DNA of 64,000 nucleotides from assembly GCA_029978335.1 (NCBI GenBank), contig JAPOJQ010000002.1:62001-126000 (forward strand). Direction: 5' to 3'. This DNA is from Actinomycetota bacterium. GTDB taxonomy: Bacteria; Actinomycetota; Acidimicrobiia; Acidimicrobiales; Ilumatobacteraceae. Positions 30,012-39,247 of the stretch are shown in pieces. The notes under the pieces are model-generated. The model had not been told where the DNA came from. It made no database searches and worked only from the letters and a program-made list of their open reading frames with translations. A program made the position numbers and the translations under genes. Position 1 is the stretch's first letter. Every line of letters starts with the position of its first letter.

Positions 30012-30071
30012 ATAGCCACAGTCTTGCACGGGTCGCTCTCAACCTCCGAGCGATGCAACTACCGTTCCCGC

Positions 30072-30923
30072 ATGGCCCTCATCGGTGTCGACGAACTCGC
30101 TGCTCGGATTGAGCGAGGCGACCCCAACCTTGTGATCTGCGATGTTCGGTTTGACCTCATGGATCATGACCGTGGACGCCGCGACTTCGACCATGGGCAC
30201 CTACCCGGAGCGACCTACGTCGATCTGCATCAACAGCTCGCCGTGCACGACGGCACTTCCCCCACGGGCGGCGGTCGACATCCGTTACCCACCACCCAGC
30301 GTTTCGCGAGCACGATCGGTGCACTCGGTATCGCACCGGACAGTTTCGTGGTCGCCTACGACGATGCAGGCGGCGCGATAGCGGCTCGGCTGTGGTGGAT
30401 GCTGCGGGCCATCGGCCATGAACATGTCGCCGTGCTCGACGGTGGGGTTCACGCGTGGACACGTCATGGATATGCACTAACGACGGAGGTCATGCAACGC
30501 GAGCCCGTCGCACGCAGCGTGCCCGACTCGTGGCCTGGAGTCGTTTCCGCCGATGAGGTGGTTGAGGCGATTGCCGCAGGTCGAACGGTGATCGATGCCC
30601 GCGCACCCGAGCGCTACCGGGGTGAGGTCGAACCCCTTGATCCGCGCGCAGGTCATATTCCAGGGGCCCGGAACCTTCATCACGTGGCGAATCTTGACGC
30701 CGATGGGCTGCACCGCCCCATCGCTGAACTTCGCGACCGGTTCAGCGAGATCGACGGCGGTAACCAACCGATCGTCTATTGCGGCAGTGGTGTGACGGCA
30801 TGCCACAACCTGCTCGTCATGTGCGTGCTCGGCATCGCTGAGCCTGGCGAGGCGTTGCTGTATCCCGGCTCGTGGAGCGAATGGTCCCGTGCCGATCATC
30901 GACCCATCGCAACGGGTACCTGA
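30072..30923 (+). CDS. Tandem rhodanese sulfurtransferase
   Basis: VICDVRFDL..GRRDFDHGHLPGATYVDLHQQLA; second rhodanese VIDARAPERYRGEVEPLDPRAGHIPGARNLHH...PIVYCGSGVTACHN. Confidence 0.93.
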   Translation: MALIGVDELAARIERGDPNLVICDVRFDLMDHDRGRRDFDHGHLPGATYVDLHQQLAVHDGTSPTGGGRHPLPTTQRFASTIGALGIAPDSFVVAYDDAGGAIAARLWWMLRAIGHEHVAVLDGGVHAWTRHGYALTTEVMQREPVARSVPDSWPGVVSADEVVEAIAAGRTVIDARAPERYRGEVEPLDPRAGHIPGARNLHHVANLDADGLHRPIAELRDRFSEIDGGNQPIVYCGSGVTACHNLLVMCVLGIAEPGEALLYPGSWSEWSRADHRPIATGT

Positions 30924-30975
30924 CACACGACAGATTCACCTATCGAGACACAAGGGTCGGCTTTACGGTGTCGAC

Positions 30976-32145
30976 GTGCGGCTGTCCGACTCGATCCATG
31001 CCGATCCCCTGAGCGTTGCCGACATTCAACGAGTCGCGCAGTGGAGCGCGCCGGTCATCACCCTCGTGGCCCCCATCGACCGACATGGCATCCGGCAGCC
31101 GGCAGGGTCCGCGCGGCTGAGAGCCCTGATCAGCCGTGCCCATCGAGCGCTCGACGCCGCTCGTATCGCCGGCGTCCCCCTCGGTCGGACCACGCATGAC
31201 GCACTCATCGACCAACTTGAGCAGCTGCGCCAAGCCGAGGCCATGTGGCGACACCATCATGGATCGATCCTCATCACCATTGCACCCAATGGCTGTTACG
31301 TCGGTTGGACGACCGCCGATGTCGACGAGGGCGTCGATCTCAGCATGCTCCCCCACCTTCGACTCTTACTCTCCAGCGTCGAACCCCAACCGGCATACAA
31401 CGTGCTGGATCTCGCGCTACATCGCGTTCGATTGCGCGGTACCCGCGCCGGAACGCTCATTGATCTGCCTCTCGGAGATACACCAACATCAATCGACGAT
31501 GCGCTCCGCTACGAGGACCACGAGCGACAACTCACCAATCACACAGCAGGCACTAGTGGCGGACACGACATGCGCTTCCACGGGCACGGCGTTGGTGATG
31601 AGGTCGACGCCGAACGTGTTGAACGTTTCATTCGATCAGTTGGCCATGGGATCACCGAGTCGTTGCGACACCAGGGCCGTGATCACCTCCCGCTCATTGT
31701 GCGATCCGTCGCCGAGCATCTTCCGGTGCTGCGTTCGGTCAGCTCCCTTCCGGTGGTCAGCGATCCTGAACTGCTTGGTTCACCACCCGAACACGATGAC
31801 ACCGCCGATCTCGCCAACCGCGCCCGCCGCGTGGTTCTCAACACAACGCCGCCACTAGGGGGCGACGCCATCGAGCGATTCCTGCAACGTCGCGGCACTG
31901 GCACGACCGCCGAGGGGGCCGCGGCATGTGCTGCTGCGAGCCGCATCGGCGCTATCGATACGTTGCTCATCGAACGCCTCACCGCACTGGACCCACGATC
32001 GGCTCTCAGCGACTCACTCGAGGTCGCCACTGACGAGATCGACGACGCCATTCATCAGACATGGCTCCATGGCGGCGACGTGACCGTGATCGATGAACAC
32101 CGCCTCGGTGACGTCACCGAATGCGCCGCTCTGCTTCGGTACTGA
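30976..32145 (+). CDS. Bacterial archaeo-eukaryotic release factor-like (baeRF-type) protein, putative
   Basis: Domain layout and motif RFHGHGVGDEVDAERVERFIRSVGHGITESLRHQGRDHLPLIVRSVAEHLPVLRSVSSLP resemble eRF1-related bacterial families; start uncertain (30889 or 30976). Confidence 0.55.
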   Translation: MRLSDSIHADPLSVADIQRVAQWSAPVITLVAPIDRHGIRQPAGSARLRALISRAHRALDAARIAGVPLGRTTHDALIDQLEQLRQAEAMWRHHHGSILITIAPNGCYVGWTTADVDEGVDLSMLPHLRLLLSSVEPQPAYNVLDLALHRVRLRGTRAGTLIDLPLGDTPTSIDDALRYEDHERQLTNHTAGTSGGHDMRFHGHGVGDEVDAERVERFIRSVGHGITESLRHQGRDHLPLIVRSVAEHLPVLRSVSSLPVVSDPELLGSPPEHDDTADLANRARRVVLNTTPPLGGDAIERFLQRRGTGTTAEGAAACAAASRIGAIDTLLIERLTALDPRSALSDSLEVATDEIDDAIHQTWLHGGDVTVIDEHRLGDVTECAALLRY

Positions 32146-32184
32146 TCTGGGAATAGCTCGTCGTCGTTGTAGGTTCGAGGCACC

Positions 32185-32439
32185 ATGACGACTCCCCCAA
32201 CGATGTATGGCGCGCAATGGTGCAAAGACTGCCGCCGTTCCAAGGCGCTGCTCGACACCTTGGGCATCGACTACGTCAATGTCGATCTTGAACTCGAACC
32301 AGACAGGGTCGACGAAGCGCGGGCAATTGCCGGCCGAAAGAACATCCCAGTCATCGTCTTTGACGACGGCACGGTCCTCGTTGAGCCGAGCGACGCTGAG
32401 CTTGAAGCTGCACTGACCGACCACGGCCTGCGACCGTAG
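32185..32439 (+). CDS. Glutaredoxin-like / mycoredoxin-like protein
   Basis: MYGAQWCKDCRRSKALLDTLGIDYVNVDLE...NIPVIVFDDGTVLVEPSDAEL; CxxC and cis-Pro. Confidence 0.9.
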   Translation: MTTPPTMYGAQWCKDCRRSKALLDTLGIDYVNVDLELEPDRVDEARAIAGRKNIPVIVFDDGTVLVEPSDAELEAALTDHGLRP

Positions 32440-32445
32440 ACATAC

Positions 32446-33423
32446 TCAGCTCAACCGGTCGGCAATGGCGGTGTAGAGCGGGATGCCAAGTGCGAGGTTG
32501 AACGGAAACGTGACCCCGAGCGCAATGCCAAGCGACAGCCCAGGGTCGGCATCGGGAAGAGCTGTCCGAACCGCGGCTGGCGCAGCGATGTAGCTCGCGC
32601 TGGCCGCCATGGCGCCGAGCACCGCAGCGCCGCCAATCGAGAGGCTGACCAGCGAGCCGGCAACGACGGCGACCGAGCCGAATACGACTGGCAGAACGAT
32701 CCCAGCTGCAATCACCGCTGGTCGAATCGATCGTGACGCACGCAGTCGCGCGGCGGCGGTCGCGCCCATGTCAAGCAAGAAGAGGACGAGAATCCCGGTG
32801 AACAGATCGACAAAGAATGGCTCGACACGAGCAAAAGAGGCATCCGATGCCACCGCACCAATGACCAGTCCGCCAACGAGGAGCAACACACTCCTCCCCG
32901 CCATCACTTCGTGCAAGGTGGAGCGCCAGCTTGCTCCCGCCCGTCGCCCGACAAGGAGGAGCGCGACGATGATGCCCGGGATTTCGAGCAGGGCAACGAG
33001 CGATGCCATGAAGCCTTCAACCCCAAAGCCTGCCTCGGTGGCAAAGACGTCGGCAGCGGTAAAGGTCACTACCGACACCGAGCCGAAGTGGGCGGCGAAT
33101 GAACCGGCGTTGCTCGTGTCAAGACGGAGCAGGCGCCGGGCAACAGCGAAGGTCACGATCGGCGTACTGATGCCAATGACGAGCGTCACGAGGGCTGGGC
33201 CAGCGAGTTGATCAAGCCCCGCCGAGCGAAGTGCAACTCCGCCTTTCAATCCGATGGCAAGCAGCAGGTACGACGCAAGCCACGTGTGGATTGGGTCGGG
33301 CAGTCGGAGGTCGCTGCGCATCACTACAGCGAGTGCCCCGAGGGCGAAGGCGAGCACCGGCGGGCTGGTGAGATTGGTCAGCGCAAGTTCAAGTCCGTTC
33401 ACAAGTTCGACAATATACGACAT
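32446..33423 (-). CDS. SbtA-like sodium-dependent bicarbonate transport family permease
   Basis: About 10 TM; LRLPDPIHTWLASYLLLAIGLKGGVAL...AAHFGSVSVVTFTAADVFATEAG...EIPGIIVALLL. Confidence 0.82.
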   Translation of the reverse strand: MSYIVELVNGLELALTNLTSPPVLAFALGALAVVMRSDLRLPDPIHTWLASYLLLAIGLKGGVALRSAGLDQLAGPALVTLVIGISTPIVTFAVARRLLRLDTSNAGSFAAHFGSVSVVTFTAADVFATEAGFGVEGFMASLVALLEIPGIIVALLLVGRRAGASWRSTLHEVMAGRSVLLLVGGLVIGAVASDASFARVEPFFVDLFTGILVLFLLDMGATAAARLRASRSIRPAVIAAGIVLPVVFGSVAVVAGSLVSLSIGGAAVLGAMAASASYIAAPAAVRTALPDADPGLSLGIALGVTFPFNLALGIPLYTAIADRLS

Positions 33424-33438
33424 ATTTGTCGTGTATTG
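33411..33438. promoter_or_regulatory. Palindromic operator candidate between SbtA-like permease and divergent regulator
   Basis: CAATAtACGACAtAtttGTCGTgTATTG near-perfect 28-nt palindrome (CAATA-n-ACGACA / TGTCGT-n-TATTG). Confidence 0.6.
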
Positions 33439-33473
33439 CTTGTCGTGCTACCGACGTCGTAATATTCCGGTCG

Positions 33474-33803
33474 ATGACATCCAACGCCCACACCACTCGC
33501 GCCGACTCAGCACCGGGTATTGGCTGGACCTTCCTCACCAACCACGCACACATCCTGCTCGCCATTTCCGCTGAACCCGACCTGCGCATCCGCGACGTCG
33601 CAGAACGCGTGGGTATCACCGAACGGGCCGCCCAGCGCATCGTCGCTGACCTCGTGGAATCCGGCTACATCGAGGCGCGCCGCGAAGGCCGCCGCAACCA
33701 CTACAGCATCCACCCCGAACAACCGCTCCGCCACCCGGCCGAACAACACCATCAAATCGGTGAGCTCCTCACGGTGCTCGCACATCGCCGACACGGCGAA
33801 TGA
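33474..33803 (+). CDS. Winged-helix transcriptional regulator (MarR/ArsR-like)
   Basis: TFLTNHAHILLAISAEPDLRIRDVAERVGITERAAQRIVADLVESGYIEARREGRRNHYSIHPEQPLRHP. Confidence 0.88.
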   Translation: MTSNAHTTRADSAPGIGWTFLTNHAHILLAISAEPDLRIRDVAERVGITERAAQRIVADLVESGYIEARREGRRNHYSIHPEQPLRHPAEQHHQIGELLTVLAHRRHGE

Positions 33804-33811
33804 GGACGACC

Positions 33812-34192
33812 TCAGCGAACCGCGAGCAGGTCAACCACAAACACGAGCGTCTCACCCGGGGCAATCACGCCGCCAGCACCACGATCCCCATAACCCAAGT
33901 GCGGCGGAATCGTGAGGCGACGCCGACCGCCGACACGCATACCTGACACGCCTTGGTCCCAACCTGCAATGACGTGACCTGCGCCAAGCGGAAAATCAAA
34001 GGGCATCCCGCGATTCCACGACGCATCAAACTCCGCACCGGTGCTCCACGAGACGCCGGCGTAATGCACGACGACCGTCGCACCTGGCATCGCCGGGTCA
34101 CCGTCGCCGACAACCTCATCGACGATGCCGAGATCGGTAGGCGGATCACCCTCAGGGATCTCGATCACTGGTCGGGAACGATCGTTTGACAT
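33812..34192 (-). CDS. FKBP-type peptidyl-prolyl cis-trans isomerase
   Basis: ATVVVHYAGVSWSTGAEFDASWNRGMPFDFPLGAGHVIAGWDQGVSGMRVGGRRRLTIPPHLGYGDRGAGGVIAPGETLVFVVDLL. Confidence 0.95.
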   Translation of the reverse strand: MSNDRSRPVIEIPEGDPPTDLGIVDEVVGDGDPAMPGATVVVHYAGVSWSTGAEFDASWNRGMPFDFPLGAGHVIAGWDQGVSGMRVGGRRRLTIPPHLGYGDRGAGGVIAPGETLVFVVDLLAVR

Positions 34193-34201
34193 TCGGCCAC
34201 C

Positions 34202-35668
34202 TTAGCGAGCGGCCGCCGAACCCAACTCGGCACGCACGCGACTCGCCGAGCGAGCGACCAGCACAGCAACAGCAACGATCACCACACCCGAAGCAGCGAT
34301 CAACAACGGCGCCCGATCCTCACCAGGGAAGAAATGAGCAATCGACCACGGCACATACACCAACAAGCCAACAGAACCAACGAGCAACAGCAGAACACGG
34401 CCCGGCATCGTGCCAAGCACCACCGCACCGAGTGCAGTGGCAAGTCCCGCCATGGTGGCAAATGCTGTCGAGTCGCCCGCGGTGACCGCCGGGCCGACGA
34501 TCAGGCCAAGTCCACCAACTGCTCCGATCAACAACGAGTAGCGAAGGTGTAACCGGTCGACGAGCACCAACAAGACTGCACCCGAACACCACAACACCGA
34601 TCCGGTGGCTAATGCTGCATCATCAGCGAAGTGCACCGTCGCCATTGGCACCGCCTGCAACATGGCAACTGCGCCAACGATGACCAAACCGGTTGGCCCT
34701 GCACCACGCAGACGATCTGCCAGACCGACCGCGTCAATGTGATCACCTCGTCGATGGGCGACGAGGGCGCCGGTCACCACACACGCCGATGCCGACACGA
34801 CCAACAGGATCGAACCGGCACCCATCCATTCATCGGTCGCCATACCCGCGCCGGCAACGCTGATGATCGCCCCGACTGGCAGCGCCACCGCCTCGGACGG
34901 GACCGCCAGCGACAGTCCTGCGACGATGACCATCACGCCGAACACTGCCACCAGCAATCCCGACGGACCATTGCTCCACCACTGTGTGGCAGCGCACCCA
35001 ATAGCAACCGCGGCACCGCCCAACATGGTCGCCTGCTGCACCGGGCGCTCGCGCAACGCCCACAAGCCGGCACTGACCACCGTCACCGCTATGGCCACGC
35101 CGAGTGCGACCTGGGACTCCTGCCGTGCGGCATCACGTCCCATCAGGTCGTACACGATGACCCCACCCGCAACGCCAGCTGCGGCCGTGGCGACGGCCCA
35201 CAAAAACCAACGCAAGCGCAGTAAGGCCGCTTCACCAGTACCTGGCACCAAGGCCCCCGCCGTCGTCGTGAGCACCAGTCCCACGAGCGCCACTGCCAAC
35301 CTCATCCCGCCTGCCATGTCCTGCCAGTAGCGGGCAACCAGCATGACAAGCCCGACGATGCCGAGAATGCCGCCCAAATAGCCAAGTGCTTCGGCCACTA
35401 TGGGGACTCGTCTCGATGGACGTTCCGCGTGGGCGGTGACAACAGCCATCTTGTTGGCTTCAAACGCCGAAATCGCCGCCGCCTGATCTGGTGTAATTAA
35501 CCCCGCGCTCATCCACTCCTCAACGCTCGGCATGGTGACGGTCGGGGCGCTGGGGCTCGGCCCCTGCGCTGTCGAAAGCACACCGCCGCTAGGTTGACGA
35601 GATCGTCGTCGTGAGACGGCAAACAACACCGCACCGATAACCAACAGAGGGATCAATCCCTGGAACAT
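34202..35668 (-). CDS. DUF2157-type multi-TM membrane protein
   Basis: SVEEWMSAGLITPDQAAAISAFE cytoplasmic N-terminal block followed by about 12 TM; AEALGYLGGILGIVGLVMLVARYW. Confidence 0.7.
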   Translation of the reverse strand: MFQGLIPLLVIGAVLFAVSRRRSRQPSGGVLSTAQGPSPSAPTVTMPSVEEWMSAGLITPDQAAAISAFEANKMAVVTAHAERPSRRVPIVAEALGYLGGILGIVGLVMLVARYWQDMAGGMRLAVALVGLVLTTTAGALVPGTGEAALLRLRWFLWAVATAAAGVAGGVIVYDLMGRDAARQESQVALGVAIAVTVVSAGLWALRERPVQQATMLGGAAVAIGCAATQWWSNGPSGLLVAVFGVMVIVAGLSLAVPSEAVALPVGAIISVAGAGMATDEWMGAGSILLVVSASACVVTGALVAHRRGDHIDAVGLADRLRGAGPTGLVIVGAVAMLQAVPMATVHFADDAALATGSVLWCSGAVLLVLVDRLHLRYSLLIGAVGGLGLIVGPAVTAGDSTAFATMAGLATALGAVVLGTMPGRVLLLLVGSVGLLVYVPWSIAHFFPGEDRAPLLIAASGVVIVAVAVLVARSASRVRAELGSAAAR

Positions 35669-35735
35669 GCTGCCTCCTGAGGGTCAGCCTCGCACAAGGA
35701 CATACCTCGCAGTAGTGACGTCGGTCCCGGTGTGA

Positions 35736-36518
35736 CTATCGCGGCCCTTGGCCGTCATCAACGCGAATCACGGTGCCCGTCACCGCATCGGACGCCGGCG
35801 AGCACAGGTAGAGCAATGTCGAGTCGAGTTGCGCCGGATCGCCAATCCGTCGCCGAGGGAAACGCTGCGAGATGTCACCCATTCGTTCGAGCATGCCGTC
35901 CATCATCTCGGACGAGAACGCACCCGGAGCGATGCAATTCACGTTGATGCCAAAGCGGGCCCATTCGACTGCCAGCACTTCGCTCATCCGAGCAACGGCA
36001 GCCTTCGAGACCGAGTAGAGCGCTGCACCTTCACCCGAGTAACTAAACGCTGCAACGCTCGCGATGTTCACAATGCGGCCAGGCCGATCAGCCGCCATCA
36101 GTCGCCTCGCCACTTCGCACGCGAGGATCCATGGACCACGAACATTGGTGTCGAGCACCGAGTCAATGAGCTCCAGCGACATTCGGTGGGCACGTTGCGC
36201 ATCGGGCACGCCGGCGTTGTTGACAGCAATCGTTACCGTCCCCACCGCCTCTTCAGCGGCTGCGACACCTGCGAGAATCGACTCCGCATCGGTCATATCC
36301 ATCTCGATCGGATGCGCCGTTCCACCATCGGCCTCGATCACGCGTGCGATCTCGTCGAGGCGCTCACGACGGCGACCCGTTGGCACGACCACCGCCCCGG
36401 CGGCGGCCAACACTCGGGTGAATCGCCAACCAAGCCCCGACGTTCCACCAGTCACCAGTGCCACCTGGCCCGACAGATCATGAGCGATATGAGGAAGCGG
36501 ATAGTCAGTCATCGCCAC
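35736..36518 (-). CDS. SDR family oxidoreductase
   Basis: ALVTGGTSGLGWRFTRVLAAAGA (TGxxxGxG), VNNAGVP, YSVSKAAVARM (YxxxK). Confidence 0.95.
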   Translation of the reverse strand: MAMTDYPLPHIAHDLSGQVALVTGGTSGLGWRFTRVLAAAGAVVVPTGRRRERLDEIARVIEADGGTAHPIEMDMTDAESILAGVAAAEEAVGTVTIAVNNAGVPDAQRAHRMSLELIDSVLDTNVRGPWILACEVARRLMAADRPGRIVNIASVAAFSYSGEGAALYSVSKAAVARMSEVLAVEWARFGINVNCIAPGAFSSEMMDGMLERMGDISQRFPRRRIGDPAQLDSTLLYLCSPASDAVTGTVIRVDDGQGPR

Positions 36519-36626
36519 ATCCTTGCGGGTCAGACCGCCGTCGTTACGCCCGGAGCGCTCGACACGTCACATCCGCCAGGCCCCAAGGTCACGATCACGC
36601 CGACAGCGAGGCGTGTCAGACAGTGA

Positions 36627-37400
36627 TCAGAGAATCTGCGAGAGGAACAGCTTGGTGCGTTCCTCTTTGGGATTGGTGAAGAAGTGCTCGGGTGTGCCGA
36701 CTTCGACCACATCGCCCGACTCCATGAACACCAACCGGTCGGCCACTTCACGGGCGAATCCCATCTCGTGCGTGACCACCATCATCGTCATGCCACCGCG
36801 CGCGAGGTCCTTCATGACGTCGAGCACCTCAGCGATCATCTCAGGATCGAGCGCCGAGGTTGGCTCATCGAACAACATGATCTTTGGCTCCATGGCGAGC
36901 GAGCGAGCAATCGCAACACGTTGTTGCTGGCCACCTGACAATTGACCAGGGAACTTCGCCGCCTGCTCTGGAATACCTACGCGCTCCAAGAGTTCCATCG
37001 CCGTGCGTTCCGCCTCAGCCTTGGCCTTCTTGCGAACCCAAATCGGCGCCAACGTGATGTTGTCGAGCACCGTGAGGTGCGGAAAGAGATTGAACTGCTG
37101 GAACACCATGCCCACTTCAGAGCGGATCTTCTCAATGTTGCGGGTGTCGTTGGTCAGTTCCACGCCGTCGACGACGATGTCGCCCTCTTGATGAACCTCG
37201 AGGCGGTTAATACAGCGGATCAAGGTCGACTTTCCCGAGCCCGAAGGCCCAAGTACCACCATGACCTCACGGTCCTTCACCGTCACGTCGACGCCGCGCA
37301 ACGCCTGGAAATCACCGAACCACTTCTTTACCCCGCGACACACGATCATGTCGCGCCGGGCGGCAAGGTCATCGGTCAATGCTTGATCGGCGATGCTCAT
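36627..37400 (-). CDS. aapP: Amino-acid ABC transporter ATP-binding protein
   Basis: Walker [27 protein letters not shown], Walker [15 protein letters not shown]; adjacent to two permeases and a binding protein. Confidence 0.93.
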   Translation of the reverse strand: MSIADQALTDDLAARRDMIVCRGVKKWFGDFQALRGVDVTVKDREVMVVLGPSGSGKSTLIRCINRLEVHQEGDIVVDGVELTNDTRNIEKIRSEVGMVFQQFNLFPHLTVLDNITLAPIWVRKKAKAEAERTAMELLERVGIPEQAAKFPGQLSGGQQQRVAIARSLAMEPKIMLFDEPTSALDPEMIAEVLDVMKDLARGGMTMMVVTHEMGFAREVADRLVFMESGDVVEVGTPEHFFTNPKEERTKLFLSQIL

Positions 37401-37434
37401 TTCAGATCCTCCGTGGAATGTGACACCTGGTTCA

Positions 37435-39246
37435 TCAACGCGCCTGACCAGCCTGTAGTCGGGCCTCCAGCCGCTGCGACGACTTCGACATCGTGTACGC
37501 AACAACGAAGTAGACGAGGCTGATGAACAACAATCCCGGCCGCTTCTGACCGAGGAAATCGGGCTGGTTTGGAATGGTCGAGTTCGCGATACGCAAGAGG
37601 TCGAAGCCACCGACGATCGCAATGAGCGACGTCTCTTTGAAGGTGGCAATGGCCTGACCCACGAGGTTCGGGATCGAGACGCGCAACGCTTGCGGCAACA
37701 CGATCAAGGTGGTGCGCTGCACGGTGGTCAACCCCAGCGCGTCCGCTGCCTCATATTGACCACGCCTGACGCTTTGCAAACCACCTCGAATGTTCTCCGC
37801 CATATACGCAGCTGAGAACACCGTGTAGCCAGCAAAGACCGCCGCCAAGTCGCTGATGCCCATGCCGCGAGGAAGGAAGAGCGGCAGCATGATCGAGAAG
37901 AAGAAGAGCACGGTGATCAACGGCACACCTCGGATCACTTCGATGTAGGTGGTCGACATCACACGAAAGATCGGCATCTTCGATGTACGCGCCAGCGACA
38001 ACAGCACACCAAGGGGGAACGATACGAGCATCACGTAATACGCGATGCCTACGGTCAGCACCAAGCCGCCAAGGAACGGCGGAGCCGAAATTTCGAGGGT
38101 TGACGGGGTGTTGATGCCGGTGATCAGCCAGTGCAACACCACCATGAAGCCAACCCAGGCGCCAGCAAACCGCACACGGGCCGAACGCTCCCCAGCAAAG
38201 GTCGGAACCAGCAGCACCGCTAGCGCAATCAACAAAAACGAGATGCGGGCCTTCTGCAACATCGGGTACCAGCCAAAGAACGCAGCAACCCAGTGGAAGA
38301 GCGCGAGGGCAAGCAGCAGGGCACCAACCACTCGGGCGAGATCATCACGACCAGGACGTCCAAGCGCATAGAGCAACGCTCCTCCGCCCAGCGCGAACGC
38401 TGCAGCCATTGGCACGTCGGTTGACCACACGTGGGCCCAATCAAACGACGGATCACGCAGCACCAAAAAGATGATGAATGCGGGTCCGATGACCCAGAAC
38501 GCCACGATCGATCGCCGGATGACACTGCCAACCGACACGCCAAGTCGACGACCGAGGATCTGTGCGAAGAACACCAACAGCAGCACAATGGTCCAGGGCA
38601 CTTTCGTCGACGAGGCCACCGTCACGCCTGGCACCGCATAACGCTCGCCTTCGGCGACGCCGTAGCTTCCAAAGGGCACGAGCCACACGACTGCAAGCAC
38701 CAGTCCCACCATCACGCCGAGCGCCGCAGTAAAACTCACACGACGATCGCTCGACTTCGGCACAGCCCGCATGACCACACCGCCGATCACGATGGCAACG
38801 ACGCCGATCACGATCATCGCCATCGCAATCGCGTCTGGTGTCGAACTCGGCAACAGCAATCGAACGACGAGAGCAAACACCCCAGTGCTGATCAGCGTTC
38901 GCGCTGAACGCCGCACCGAGAAACCTGGATCGATGCCCCATGCGCCCAGGCTGAGGCCCAACATCAAAAAGATCGCTGCGGCCGCGACCCAGATCCGGAC
39001 GAACTGCTCCGTCGGGTAGTTGTACGACATGAGCAGGCGAAGGTTGGTGGCGACCGACGACCAATCAGCATCTTCGGAGAACACCTGACCCAGAATCCAC
39101 CGCAGTAGACCCAACACGATCGCCGAGAAGACGACGGTCTGAATGGTGTTCGATACGGACGAGAACAGGTTGTCTCGAATCCATCGACCGGCCGTATGTG
39201 ATGGTTCCTCGGGACGGGTCTCGATCGGTGCGGTGATCTCTGACAT
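37435..39246 (-). CDS. aapM: Amino-acid ABC transporter permease (AapM-type)
   Basis: [56 protein letters not shown]...[25 protein letters not shown]-type EAA loop. Confidence 0.92.
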   Translation of the reverse strand: MSEITAPIETRPEEPSHTAGRWIRDNLFSSVSNTIQTVVFSAIVLGLLRWILGQVFSEDADWSSVATNLRLLMSYNYPTEQFVRIWVAAAAIFLMLGLSLGAWGIDPGFSVRRSARTLISTGVFALVVRLLLPSSTPDAIAMAMIVIGVVAIVIGGVVMRAVPKSSDRRVSFTAALGVMVGLVLAVVWLVPFGSYGVAEGERYAVPGVTVASSTKVPWTIVLLLVFFAQILGRRLGVSVGSVIRRSIVAFWVIGPAFIIFLVLRDPSFDWAHVWSTDVPMAAAFALGGGALLYALGRPGRDDLARVVGALLLALALFHWVAAFFGWYPMLQKARISFLLIALAVLLVPTFAGERSARVRFAGAWVGFMVVLHWLITGINTPSTLEISAPPFLGGLVLTVGIAYYVMLVSFPLGVLLSLARTSKMPIFRVMSTTYIEVIRGVPLITVLFFFSIMLPLFLPRGMGISDLAAVFAGYTVFSAAYMAENIRGGLQSVRRGQYEAADALGLTTVQRTTLIVLPQALRVSIPNLVGQAIATFKETSLIAIVGGFDLLRIANSTIPNQPDFLGQKRPGLLFISLVYFVVAYTMSKSSQRLEARLQAGQAR

Positions 39247-39247
39247 C

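Noticed and set aside
34186-35330. Plus-strand ORFs opposite the DUF2157 gene (e.g. 34631-35224, 34863-35330)
   Set aside because: Low-complexity His/Arg/Thr-rich antisense translations, no domain features; opposite a convincing membrane protein
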